A stretch of DNA of 64,000 nucleotides from Embiotoca jacksoni. Its lineage: Eukaryota; Chordata; Actinopteri; Embiotocidae. The position numbers and the translations under genes were made by a program. This document shows positions 24,322 to 37,000 of this stretch, in pieces. The stretch is from NCBI GenBank assembly GCA_022577435.1, contig JAKOON010000027.1:4227820-4291819 (forward strand). The letters are read 5' to 3'. Every line of letters begins with the position of its first letter. The first letter of the stretch is position 1. Under the pieces are notes generated by a model, which saw only the letters and a program-made list of their open reading frames with translations, did no database searches and was not told where the DNA came from.

Positions 24322-24815
24322 GCCAGTATCAACCGAGCGGCGACCAACAGTGACGTCACCCATTTTTGAACGGCCGTTATGAAGCCTCAAGTTTGGATTT
24401 TGGCCGGCGCCGTCTTGCTGTTTTCCAACGGTTTGGAGCCGGTCGTGACCATATTTGGGCGAGCCGGCGGAGCGAGCGGTGGATCTGACTCGATCTGATT
24501 GGAAACCCGCCGATACTACGTCCCGCCCGCCGATAGCCGTAACCTGACTGCACCACAGGCCTGTCCATCAAACAGACACACCGGAACGGGATTGTTTTTC
24601 GAAGGACGGCCAAAAAAACGAATGAGAAGAAGTGACTTTAGCGAACCAAACCGAAATAACTCGTGGAGAAATTGTATTGACTGAGACTTATGAGACTAGT
24701 TGAATGTGACTCTATGGAGCCGGAGGCTTTTTGGAGCCAACCTCTAGTGGCACTTGCTGGTATCGCAGCCTCATTTTAGTGGAAGTTGTGTTCCACTTTT
24801 ATATACAGTCAATGG
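24322..24815 (+). repeat. Interspersed repeat family X, copy B (most complete)
   Basis: This is the best copy. It begins TATCAACCGAGCGGCGACCAA, passes CAGTGACGTCACCC, GGATTTTGGCCGGCGCCGTC, AACTCGATCTG-like and CTGCACCACAGGCCTGTC blocks, then GGAGCCGGAGGCTTTTTGGA, and ends TTTTATATACAGTCAATGG. All other copies align to parts of it. It has no coding capacity. The conserved terminus suggests a non-autonomous DNA transposon, but a matching inverted terminus at the 5' end is not evident. Confidence 0.75.
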
Positions 24816-25308
24816 CATAAACCAGCCACTATAACGGACGTCTATAATGCAAATGCATTGTACATAATGATAATAATTTGTTTGTTTGTGTAGTTAACTG
24901 CAAATCTTAATATTTGGCCAAATGCGGTTGATGCCTTTCCTGGGTTTTGATGCGCCTTCCACATTTTATCGTAGAATACATCCACTTGACAAACAGTATG
25001 TTGAAGAATTTTCAGTTCCTTTGTCCCTTTTGCATAATGCATAATGGCAACCCATATAGCAAATATTTCACATTTGCCGTGCCTTCATAGACTCCCGGCC
25101 TTTTCGTCCGCTTGATCAGATGTATGCATTCGAAATGTCCTGCTGCTCGAGATGTCATTCTGATACGGTGGCAGGTAAGATGTAGGAATGGAAATGAAAA
25201 GCGCTGTGGGCCAGCAATTGGACTTGTCCAAGTGAACGTGGGTGTGTAGCCCTCCCAGCGTGTGTGCTTGTGAGTGCTTGATTTCACCCGCACGCCTCAG
25301 AATGTGTT

Positions 25309-25311
25309 TGT

Positions 25312-25342
<31 letters not shown>

Positions 25343-25350
25343 GGGGGGGG
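25309..25350. repeat. (GT)n followed by a long G run
   Basis: About nine GT units are followed by about 24 G. Such runs can form G-quadruplexes and are also prone to sequencing error. Confidence 0.93.
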
Positions 25351-28220
25351 CTGGAATCATGATTTTTTTTTTTTTTGTTGTGTGCTCCTTCCAGTATCAA
25401 CTTCAAGGTGCACCTGCACAGTCGGACATTTTGCACGCAATGACTTTACATTAACAGCAAATGTTACATCTCTGTGTGCAACGTGCTGAATATTTAGCAT
25501 CTATCTGTCACACATTATATTTGTTTTCAATAAAAAAAAAAATGCCTCGAGGAAGAAAGCAAACATAAACAATAGGTGTCAGGGGGGGTCAGTTACTTCA
25601 CACCTGAATGAGTTACTATTGGAAGTAAATTTTCCTGCTGACTCGAAGGCCGCCGCTACGTTTTCCGTGCCTTTCTATTCTTCACACGTGGCGTGATCTG
25701 TAGCTTATTTGTCGTGCAGTGGGCCTCGGCTGAGCGAATACTCACGTGGCCTCATCGTGCACGTGCATGCGCGTGTCCGTAGCGCACAGTCGCCGCAAAA
25801 CCCAGCGAGGACCGCAGAGCTGCACCGTACGAGAAGGGGGGGGGGGCGAGCAAGCATGCAAGATGGAGGGATTGAAGGATCGAGAGAGACAGGGGCAAGA
25901 GGGAGGGAGGGGGGGGGGGGGCAGGGCGATGGAGTCTGCACAGTTACTGAATCCATAAAGGATGAAAAGGGCCTTGGCAGGAGTCTTAAGGGGCTAATAA
26001 AATAAAGTTCTTTCAGATTAGTTAGCTAATAGAGCTGTAACAAAGTGTCGCGTCTTAACGCTGAGGGGAGCACGGCCCCCCGCGCGCTCCCTGTGATGAG
26101 GCGGGTGGAGGCCGGGCGGGCCGGAGGTTTGTCGGGGGGGGGGGGGGGGGTGTTAGGCTCTCGCGGAACACCTGCTGTGAAGGAGCCCTATGGGTCTGGT
26201 TGTTCAGTCAGGGGTGAGCAAGGAAACAAGGAGGGGAGGGGGAGCCTACCTGGCATGAAATTACTCTCCAAGCAGCTTTAGTACTTACTGGATGAAATCA
26301 GCGCAGCGACTGTATTTTTCTTCTGTAAGCTTAAGGAAATTAGTGTTTTCTGTAAGGTATCAGGCACCGGTTTGCTCTGCACTGCTGATGCTCACTTTTA
26401 CTTATACGACAGTGAAAGTAAAAGTTACAAAGGCTATTATGTGGCACATCGAACGGCGACTGGCTGAATTGTAGAGTGGAATTCTTGAAACTTAGAGAGG
26501 AGTGCAATCATCCACAACATTTTGATGTAAGTGGATGTTTATCTTGCCGATCTATTCTTTCTAATCAACAAGAAACCAAAGGAACAAGTCTGCATAAAAT
26601 GGATTTTATAAAGGGAGACGACCGTATTGGAGCAAACCGTGAACGTGAGCATTTGACGGCAGGAGATTAAAAGCACTAAAAGGATCACATTGGCACTGTG
26701 ACGGTAATAAAAGATGATAATTATGGGGAGACGGGAAAAGAAGCGGGCTAAAGGTGCGTTACTTTTCTTTGTCATTCATTGAACGAACTCCAATAACTTC
26801 CTGGAGCCTTGGAACCGCAGCTCATTTTGCAGCTGTTAGTCATCACCACTCTCACCAGAAAGCTGCGATTCATTCTGGGTTCTTTTCATTCTGGGCTGTG
26901 GCCGCAAAAGTGCTGCATTCAATCCGTAACACCTCTCTCCAGATGACACGAGGTGCGCTTCCTCTTTTTTGGACATCTCCTCTGCAGACGCAGGACCGAC
27001 CACGCCTCAGCCTCTCTGTCTTCCTCCGGCTCGGTGCTTATCACGGCGAGGTATTGTGATGACTGCACACCGTGTGCAGAGTGGACAAATAGAAGGCCTT
27101 GAATTCCGCCGAAACACTCCATACAGTATGTGCATACTTAAAAAAAAAAGGGGAAAAAAAGCTTGATTCTGTTGATGGGATGAAACTGTGTTCTGTTTGT
27201 GTTGAAGAATACAAACTGCAGCTCTCTGTGGGTGGTGTCCTGTACGATTTAAGGTAGCCCTGAGAGAGGGAAAAAAAACCAAAAATGAAGGGGTAGAAAA
27301 ACCGAGAGGAACAAGAAGTTCTCTCCGGGGACCGAACTGGAGGGAAAATAAAAGCGTGGAGATAAGTAGAAAGTACCTTGTCTCTAATAACAGTGAGTGA
27401 GGCGCTGCCTCTGCGCGTCATTATCGCAGAAACAGTTAATGAGAGGCCTCTCAGAGTGGAGACTGATTGAGTGTGTCGTCGTCGTCGTTCTCTGCTCACC
27501 CCCACCCTCGCGCCCTCAGTCGGATCCTACTCTTGTTTCTTTCTCACATCTCCGTCTCTCTCGATCTCCACTCTGGCTGCTATTTGGAGAAATCCTCATT
27601 GCTCTGCGATGTCTTGCAAATGATCACGTTCTTTTTTTTTTTTTTTTTTTTCTCCTTTCCTCGTTTAAGATGGGGAGAGTTTTATCTTGAGAAAAGCCCG
27701 TGTAGGTTTAACTAGGCTCGACGGTGGGCGGGCGCATAGCCCCGAAGCGTGTGTTGGTTTGCGCGGTAGTACGAGGGCATAAAGCTGCACTTCCATCGTT
27801 ATTTATGAGGAACTGTATCGACATTTCACGAGGCCTACCCATAGACTTTGTGTCTTTGTTGAGAGTGGTGCTAATTGCAGAGTTGCTGGCTTTGACTTAA
27901 CAGCAGACCAAATTCAATCAAACAGGTATATTACAGCGGCTGTAGCACTCTGCTTGTTAAATGTAAAAAGCCATTACCTGGACTGAAAGTACCGCACGGA
28001 AAATGAACCATCATCCGAACAGTTTGATAATTTTGCAAAGAAAAAAACAAAAAAAATGGATGTTAAATGGAACTATTCAAAACATATACAAGTCTGTTTT
28101 TTCATTATAGTTTTAAAAATGCTCGAGCACAATTGCCAATCATTGGACCCGTAATAAGGACCGGAACCAAGGAGGCACTAAAATGACTCTTAGCTGAAGT
28201 TCTTTTATGTGTTGCACTGG

Positions 28221-28221
<1 letters not shown>

Positions 28222-28270
<49 letters not shown>
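28222..28270. repeat. (CA)n microsatellite
   Basis: About 24 uninterrupted CA units. Confidence 0.96.
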
Positions 28271-28273
<3 letters not shown>

Positions 28274-29159
28274 GAGCAGAGAGGAACACCAGCAATTTCA
28301 GCTACTCGCTCAAATCATTCTGTAACCACTCTGCTCCGGGCCACTCCAGGTTTTCTATTTTCCACTTCCCAAATCGTTCTCCGTTCACAGTGAGAGGAAG
28401 CTCGCTCTGGTTCACTCCGCTGCAAATATGATAAATGCTGCCCTTTAGTTGAATTAAATAACACAAAGGACCATTTTGGAGGTGGCATTGTGGCATGCAA
28501 GGCTGACGGTAAGGCGTGAACAGAGGTGAGCAGGTAGAAAACACGCATCCGCCTGAGAATGTTTGAACTTGAGAAAAGACATTTTCTGTTATCTACACTT
28601 CGTTTATGCAGACAGTTGCAATTGGAAAGGAGTATTAACAAACAGACAAGGATGGCAAAATGAACTAAAACCAGCTGGAACGATAAAAATAAAAAAAATC
28701 CCATTCAATATTAATAATGTTGATCATCGACAACAATCTTAAACCAATTTGATGTAAAAAAAAAAAAATCTAAACTAGATTCATTAGATTTATAGTTGTT
28801 GGGGAACAAAGGCGAGAGAAGCCCGTGGGATTAATTTATATCTTTTCAAAAGATGAAGATGAGAAGAAGCAAAACGGCTTGAGAGCTCCAAATTGGGCAT
28901 AAACCTCTCGAAAACCCAATCGCTCTTTTGAACGTATTCACTGTACTGTTTCACTGTACCACAGTGCACAAAATGACAAATAAAATCCCCTGAACTCCTG
29001 AAATCTGTGTCAATGACAACTTTCCTTGCATAATGAATCCACTGAGCGAGTGCACTCCCAAGACTTTTCTTCCTCTCCCTATATTTAGCTAATTCTCTAT
29101 CTGAGAGAGAGCGATGGCGTCTTACTGGGGCGGATTACACGACGCCCATTCGGAGCTCC

Positions 29160-29560
29160 TGAGCCGTTTCGTGCTTTTTAAAAATGAAATTAATTGAGAG
29201 CTTTTGTGTTCAGTAACAGTCCCTGTATTAGTCCCATGGTTTTAATTTACCCCTTCCGGTTTATTCGGGGGGCCACTTGTTTGCTCTCGGCGCCTCTCTG
29301 GAATTCGATCTTTGCCATTTCGCCGCACCGCTGCTTGACCAGAAACAGAGAGAGTTTAAGTGGGGGTACCATTAATAAAGACTGAAGCCATAGGCCGCTG
29401 TTGTAGCTGATGCTGTAATGATTAATGAGGACCATCCTTTAGCCTCAGTGGTGGTATCTCTGTTGAATTAGGCTCTGATTATCCCTGGCTGGGTCACACA
29501 TGACTAATGACTCCTGGGCCTAATTCATCCTTCCTTGAGCCACGCTCTGTGGAATAAGCC
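29160..29560. promoter_or_regulatory. Candidate conserved non-coding element
   Basis: The block is unique sequence with AAATTAATTGAGAG, TTTTAATTTACC, TAATGATTAATGAGG and CATGACTAATGACTCC motifs and no simple repeats, in a window where simple repeats are everywhere. The open frames here are short. I infer an enhancer-like conserved element. Confidence 0.3.
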
Positions 29561-29609
29561 AACGCATAGAAGTGTCTGTTTTTCATCTGACTTCTATTCT
29601 AAAAGCTGG

Positions 29610-29890
29610 CACGCGTTTTGCACATATTTATGTGTATTTACATTAGTTCCCACAACAAATATGGCCTCTCTGTAATTTTATTGCCCCTATGATGGCTCCT
29701 TTGCCTCATGGCACCATTTCTGCATAATTAAGATTTCGCCATTAAAATGTGGGATTGTTGTGGCGCCTGCTTAACTACAATATATTTCCCTTCCCTAAGG
29801 GCTGTTTTTTCCATTAGGACTTCATGAAATGGCTTTTTGTTTACTCATTATTATTTGGTTTTCATAGCTGGTTTGTAATTTGTTAGCCTG
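29610..29890. promoter_or_regulatory. Candidate conserved non-coding element, adjacent to the previous one
   Basis: Repeat-free, AT-rich unique DNA includes TGTAATTTTATTGCCCC, GCATAATTAAGATTTC, GCCATTAAAATGTGGG and TTTTCATAGCTGG. Together with 29160-29560 it forms the longest simple-repeat-free stretch in the middle of the intron. Confidence 0.3.
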
Positions 29891-30544
29891 AGTAGGAGGA
29901 GAAGGCAGGAGCGGTTGGTATGACACTGCGTAAGAGATTATCGTCATGCCCTCTGCCCTCAACGACATGCTCAGGAAATTGATTTATGAAGGGAAATATA
30001 ATGCACAGAATTGTAAATCTGCAGTGTGACTTGAATTATGCGATGCATCTACCCGATGACAGATAACGAGACATTCACTGGTGGACTTGTTCTCTGGATT
30101 GACCGGTTGTCTGACACTCGGCTGTTTCACCAACAAACTGAATGCTTGAGTGCAAATGTTCCACTGGGGGTTGATTTTCTGACCTCATCACCGGACTGGA
30201 AAGTCAATATCGGAGTCTCGTTTTCTACAGTTTCTGCACGTCGAGTATGCCACGGCCAAAGTGTGTAAAAATCACGGTTGGGGCAAAAAAAACCCCCAAA
30301 AAACAGCTCTAGTTCAAGTAAAGTTGAAGAAAGCGACAATGAAGAAAAGACAAATCTGGGTCATTTATCTCAAGCTAATTGAGACATTTACAACCTCTAT
30401 TGAAAATAATCACTTCTTCGTTGGGGTAATATTGTGCCGCCGCGGCAAATTCTCCTTAAAGAAAAGAAAAACGGCATCTAATTTTACTGATAAACTCAAG
30501 TCGTGTCTGTTTTGTTAGAGTGTGTTAAGCTACGGTTCCTGCTT

Positions 30545-30600
30545 AACTCTCAAACAGGCAGAAAATATTACTAACTCCCAAACAGGCAGAAAATATTACT
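30545..30600. repeat. 28-bp tandem duplication
   Basis: The 28-base unit AACTCTCAAACAGGCAGAAA..TACT (30545-30572) is repeated at once at 30573-30600 with a single T-to-C change. The near identity shows a recent local duplication. Confidence 0.95.
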
Positions 30601-31251
30601 GTTCCATTACCCAGTGATCGCCCACTCTCGAGCCTGTTGACTTGTCATTTTGGCTTCGCTAGTCACCATTCTGCTCCATTTCCTTCGCGGCAATCACGCT
30701 GTCTGTATCTGAGATGGTGTTAAGCTGTGGCTCATTGCACCATGGCTGTTCTTGCTGGGCACGAGCCATGTGGAAGCAGCGGGCATGCTTCTCTGGCCAG
30801 GGGGAGGCAGGGGCAGGGCGGAGAGAGGCGGTTTGGAGAGCGGTGGCAGTGAAGGGATCCTTCGTAGCTCCTAACCCTGTATTTTCACACTCAGGCGAGC
30901 TTCTTGTTTACTGCTCAGCGGCGGCAGCGTTGGTTTTCCACTGGGCTAATTTGTCACCCCGTAACAAAAAAAACAGTACAGCACTGGTACACGCGAGAGT
31001 GGGAGTCGGTGAGCTTGTTGAAGATGAGAGGAAGGGAAAAGAAAGGCGTATATGGAGAATGAAGGAGCATCTGTGAATACCAGGTTTTTAGAACAAAAGA
31101 TAAAAAAATACAAAAAAAAAAAAAAGATGTAGGTCAGAAACGGATGCCGAATAAGAAAGATGGGAGGAAAAAGTAAAAATAAAAAAAATAAAAAATGGAA
31201 TGGATGGCAGTGTACCAGGCTGAGAGGAAGAGATGTAAAAAACAAACATTT

Positions 31252-31253
<2 letters not shown>

Positions 31254-31332
<79 letters not shown>
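31254..31332. repeat. (GT)n microsatellite (longest uninterrupted)
   Basis: About 39 uninterrupted GT units. Confidence 0.97.
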
Positions 31333-31333
<1 letters not shown>

Positions 31334-32250
31334 TTCGGATGAAGGGGTGGCTCTTCCTCTTTCATCCTCTTCTCTGTTGTACTATTCAAGAGTAAGCTTG
31401 TTTGCTATTCCGAGGGTCTGCTGCTCATTAAAAGACCCTGCAGACTTCTCTAACAGGGTGCGCTCAGCTGACCCCAGTATGACAGTGCACTCCAAAATAT
31501 GCTGCTGTCACATGGTGATGAAATCGCCGTAACAATGATACGCTACCGTATAAACACACCAAAATCGAGGAGATTCTTTCTTTATCTGTTATCCGCCTTC
31601 CATTTTTTTTATTTTTATAGTTTTTTTTCTCTTTGTGCTGTTTTTAACTTTTATTTTCCTTATCTCTTCCTCCCTATGTGCTTGGGTCAGTAATGAGCTG
31701 GTTTGGTTTCTCTTTCCTGCCACAGGCGTGTTTTTCCTCCCGTATCCATCATCCTCTTGCATCCCCCTCCCTCCTCTGCTCTCTTGTTTTCTTCTCTCAA
31801 TGCCTCTTCTCGCCCAAAGGCTCTCCAGGTTGCTTTTTTTTTTTTTCTCCTAGTGTAAAGAACTTTCGTTCTGTTCCCATTGCATGGAAAAATCCAACAT
31901 GCATGATATGCCACATGCTTTCTAGAGAAGTTGGTCGTGGTCGGCCCGTGTGGTCCTCATCTGTGTAACAGCTGTGAAAAATGAATGAGCACTTGTATCG
32001 TTGCCCTCAGGCTAGACGTAGACACCATCACCCTGGGCTCTGTGGCAGCGTGTTTAAAGCATTCGCTAACGGTTCAGGTACAGCAGGATACACGGGTGTG
32101 GAAAGTAGCTGTTCAAAGAAGAACCATGTGGACATGTTGAGGTTGTATCTGAATAAATGCAACTCGCCAATAATTCATACATTTTCTTGGAAATAAGATG
32201 CTCGAAATACACACATAAACTGAATGGATGCCATTCTAAGTGAATTGATA

Positions 32251-32600
32251 CCATTGACTGTGTATAAAAGTGTTCGTAGCTTCCGGGTCTGAAAAATGAG
32301 GCCGATGCTGAAGTGTCTTAAGCTGCAATACCAGCGAGTGCCACTGGAGGTTGGATCCAAAGAGCCCCGCGGCTCCATAGACTCCCATTCAATTTATCTG
32401 GCCGTCCGTCTGAAAATAATCCCGCTATTAATTCTCCCGCCCACTCCTCCCCCAGCTCGTCGGAATCCGGTCACTACCGGCACCACATTGCTTGGAACTA
32501 GCAAGATGGCGCCGGCCAAAATCCAAACTCGAAGCTTCATAGCGGATGTTCACAAGCCAACGGGTGACGTCACTGTTGGTTCCCGCTTGGTTAATACTTG
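32251..32600 (-). repeat. Interspersed repeat family X, copy D
   Basis: Read on the minus strand it starts TATTAACCAAGCGGGAACCAA, passes CAGTGACGTCACCCG, TTTGGATTTTGGCCGGCGCC and GGAGTCTATGGAGCCGCG, and ends TTTTATACACAGTCAATGG, in the same order as copy B but with an internal deletion of about 140 bp. Both outer ends are preserved, which defines the family termini better than any other copy. Confidence 0.75.
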
Positions 32601-33942
32601 AAAAAAAAACACCTTTTGAACCAAAAGATAAGGACGGTTCATGGCCAGATGTGTTCTGATTCTAAATTGAGGCTGCAATTTATTCCTTGTCCTCTTCTTG
32701 AGGAGTTTGTATGTTCGGTACAGTACATACGGAGCAAAGGTCTAGCTGTTGTCATCGTGACCTTGGACAAGTCTCATTTCCACAGCTAGTGGGAAAATTA
32801 CAGCTGTAAAAAGAAATCGCAAATGGATAGATAGAGAACATGGTGGAAAAAAAATAAGAGCAAAAAACATGACGAAAATAATGTTGGAGAACTGAAGGAG
32901 AGAGGAAGAATTTATCCGTTCTTTTAACAATCGATGTGAAGTGGCAAGTAGTTTGGGATTTACACGGATACCGTCGGTTGGGGCTTCTCCTGCTAATTGA
33001 AACAAGAGATGGGTAAAGGCTGCACAGGGGATAAGGAGCTGCCGGTTTAATTCATACCTCTTCACCCCAATCAAACTTAAGCTCTCCTCTCGCTGTCATG
33101 CCCCAAAGAAGATCTTCACAAATCCTTTTGTTTTCCAACCCCATTCTCGCAGTGTTTGTTTGAAGTGACCTCGGGAAGCGCTTGCTTGAGAGAGGAGTTT
33201 GTGAGCACACGAGTCGAGGTAAAATTACAGTTTTCGTGTGGAAAAAAAAAGAGCCCACAGTCAAAGAATCAGGGATTGTATCGCATTGAAAGAGGGGTCA
33301 GGTGGGCAAAGCCGCACATGTTCAGCGTGCAGTGCAGAGGATAGAAGAGGATAAAAGCCCTTACTGATTAACATAGTTATTCATTCATGAGGTGGAGCCC
33401 AGTGAAGCAGAGCCATTTGTCTTAAATACATTTAACAAATGCAAAGAGCCTTGAAAAAAAAACCAGAAACACAAATCTTATGAGAAACAGTAGAATAATT
33501 ACGCCCCCTCGGCTCGAAGTAGACTGATAGAGTGCTACTGTCAGCATCCTTTGTTTGAATACAACCTGTTAGTGTGGTGGTGGCAAGTCTCAGGGATTTT
33601 AATTAGTGTAGATATTGTCTACCTGTCAGCCATTCAACAGGTCATGAAGCATTTGTCAGAACAAAAATTGTAACTTAAAAAGAGAAATACCTTTAATTTG
33701 TTGCCAGCCAATACTGCAAAAAGGTGGTTAGACTAATTTCTAATAACCCTGCTTAAAAAAAATGATGTAGTGTCAATAAAATTGCTCATAGGTTTCTTGA
33801 GGGTTGGTTTTACAGCTCAGTTTCAGGTGGTTCTGGCCATCGCCAATTTACTATTCACTTACTGACTCCCTAATCCAAAAATGCTCATCCAAAATTGGGC
33901 AAAGAGACGGTGCGTAGTTGGAGCTGACGGTTAGACGGTAAA

Positions 33943-34036
33943 TTAAAGTGGGTGTAGCTTCCAGGTCTGAAAAATTAGGTCAACGTGGAAGTTCTTTAAA
34001 CGGCAATACCACTGAGTGCCACTAGGGGTTGGCTCG
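33943..34036 (-). repeat. Interspersed repeat family X, copy E (3' end only)
   Basis: On the minus strand this short block contains AACCCCTAGTGGCACTCAGT, GGTATTGCCG and TTTTTCAGACCTGGAAGCTA, matching the last ~100 bp of copies B and D, minus the final TATATACAGTC. Confidence 0.7.
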
Positions 34037-37000
34037 CAATTTGGAGGCATTTATTGGTATCGACTCAGTGCTGGAACCAGTAAGTAACCACTAAGAAGCC
34101 TTGCACTCATTTGTAGCCGGTCAACAAACACCTCTCTTGGGCTCCTGCAGAATAAGCGTGCATGTCTTCACCTTGGCTACTAGAATCAGCCAGAAAATGC
34201 CGTTGGGATTTGAGTCATTGGATCATCTGTCTTTTTTTTTTTTTTTTTTTCTTTACTTAACGTCACTTAACCGTCTCCTCAGTGTTTCAAATCCAAACGG
34301 ACTATTCCAAACATCTCCGCCCTGTTTTGTCTGCTCCCCTGGAGTTAAATAAACATGTGATAATAGATGGTCGCCGTGTTTGCGGCTGGGGAATGTGCTC
34401 GCAGGCTCCTCAGGATGGGGAGGAAAAGTGGGAAGTTACAGCAGCGGTTTCTGTTCTGTTTTGTTTGGATGACGCCAGTCACGTCCATTCGAGTTCTTTC
34501 AACCGCCTTCAAGGTTCATTTCACCGGAGAACACTGCCTTCTTTGTCTAAAGCTTTTCAGTCTTCACCGTTTCTTTTGCAATGAAGGGCAATAAAATCCA
34601 TATTGTTTTTTTTAAATTTTTTTGTATCATGAAACAATAAACATGAAATAAGGACCTCTCTTTCTGTGTCATGAAGTTCTCCATATTTTCAGAACTTTTC
34701 ATGTCAAGGGGGGGTAATTTCAGAGATTCAGTATGTTACGTTAAATACGTCCTTTTAGAATCTATTTCGATGGGGATTGCTGAACCATCAAGCCCATAAT
34801 GAAAGCTCTTCTAACCTGGGGCTTATTTCGAGTTGGATGTTACCCCACTGGGTCAATGAGATGCGGAGCCATGTATGGCATATTTGCAGGGCTTGGCACC
34901 TGTCCTGTCTGCGTGTGTTTTTCAGTGCTGCTGCCCTAGCCAGTCCTCCTTAATGAGAGCAGAGGAACAACAGAAGCATATGGAATTGCCTGTGGGATTG
35001 TGGGAAGACTCAGGAAGGGCTAGGACTGCGGTTTGGGAGGAAGCTAGTGCCATGTGGTGATGTGCCCACACTGCCCTCCGGTCATCTCTGCTAGTCCTGG
35101 TTGGTGGTCATCCAGGCGCGTACTGGCCTGCCAATTAAAGATGGGCCCACAGTCAACCCTGAAGGTTCCTCCAAGCCCCACAGGCCTCTCTCTCTTCCTT
35201 CCATCTTTTTATTTTTTTTTTGTCTCTCCCCCTTCATATCACTCTCTTGCCAACACCCTGCTGCGAATTCTGCTTTGTTCTCGCTTTCTATTTCGAGGGG
35301 ACTCGATGCGCAGAGTTCATTAGGGCTGCTTTTTGTCTTTTTCTGCCTGGCCTCTTTAGCCAGATAACTCACCTCCAGTGGGGTGGCAGGTGCCAGTGCC
35401 ACAATCTGTCCAACCGTGTCGTATCGCAAATGAAGAAATCCTCTTTGGCTCCGCACACGCACTCGCCGCACCGCTTTGAAAGCAGAGTTAAGATGCAGAT
35501 GAGGATGAACTGAAGATGTTCTCACTTGCTCTTCGGCATTATAATCCCGCACGTGTGAGACCGCTGCTTTTGCTTTATCCAGGGCTCCGTGCCCTGGGGT
35601 TTTTAAGTAGTCAATGCCAGAGGTCAGAGGTCACCGGTCCGGCTGGGTTTATGTATCCTGATAACGTGTAAGAATAGAGCAGTGAAAACAGCTGACAGAG
35701 GGAGAATAGGTGGGATCACAGGGATAAGGGAGGCTTGTTCGTGGACACTGTATATCCCACTTATATGCTGTATATGTGGAATACTATATCCAGTGTGCTG
35801 AATTTACCAGGTATGTAGTTAGAGCCACTTTGCCAGTCAATCACCTCTTTCCATGAGCTTCTGCATGGTTGTATTCTACTTCTCATGATGTCCACAAAGA
35901 CTTCAGATCGTAGCTTTGACTTCCACATGGAGAAGACTGCTGTGAGGAACATATCAAGCGCTCCAGTGTTTGATTTCGAGGGGTGTTTCCTCCCGGGTCC
36001 TTCAGGACACCTTGCAGTCGGGTGTGTAATGGAAACTCACTACAGATTTCTGCTGTGATTTATTTTTATTTTTTTTTCATTCTGATGGCACTCTGTTTGT
36101 GTTTCTTCCTTTTAATTTTAATGAAGTTGTTGCCAAGGTTTGTTGCCTGTTTCCCAAATTCCAGGAATTGAAAAGTCCTAACGCTTCACCGAATGAACAA
36201 AATGGTGTTTCTTTTGTCAGAGGATGCTGAATTTTGGAGGCGATCGATGAAACGCTTAATACAAATTCCCACAGTGTTTCAGCTCCATTTCACGTTCATT
36301 ATTATTGATGCGGTCTTCCCTATCTCCCTTTCAAATACCCCCAACATTTTTCTTGAGCGTAGAGAAACTCTTGACTTCTACAGTTTTTTGCAAATTTATG
36401 AAGAGATGTGTAAAAATTTCAGTGTTTCGAAAGACTTCACGAACCCTGCTGGCTAAATAAGTGATAGTATTTGTTTTTTTTTTTCATTGATCATGTCCCA
36501 AAAGGTTTTCTTCCACTCTTACAGAAGTGAATAATCTCATTCACTGTGAAACTTCTTTCATTTTATGGCAGAAAATCCACTTGAAATCACAGAGTGTCTT
36601 TTGTATTGAACAGATGTCGTTTGTTACTTCCTATTTATCGTTTGGCTTTTTCTTAGTTATTGTCAGATAATTTTGTAACTGCGGGAGAATGTGGGTACAA
36701 AAACACAAATAGCATCTTCATAGTGCCACATCCTCCATCCGTTTCTTTCTTTTTCTTCTGTGTGCAGCAGATATCTGTTACATTATATATTTTCCAAATT
36801 AATGTGGCATATCGGCTGTGTAATATAGAAGCTGAGACGAAGCGGCCTCTTCAATGTGTGATTGTGTCACTTATAGAGAGCCATTTCTCCCTAAATCAGA
36901 TACAATGCACAGTAGGTAACAAATTGCTTCAGATGCAATTATGGGGAAGTTAACAAAAGTCGGATGACATAATATCACGACGCATCATGTCACATCCATT

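Larger units (their letters stand above)
21047..33942 (+). other. Intron 1, middle part: no exon seen outside listed features
   Basis: Apart from the repeats, the Harbinger fragment and the candidate elements listed, this block is intron-like DNA with T, G and C homopolymers (for example 23523-23545, 26129-26150, 27632-27651). No acceptor followed by a conserved open frame is convincing. Confidence 0.5.

Noticed and set aside
28930..29005. Possible L2-like tail (ACAAAATGACAAATAAAATC)
   Set aside because: The motif is suggestive only; no adjoining element sequence is recognisable.
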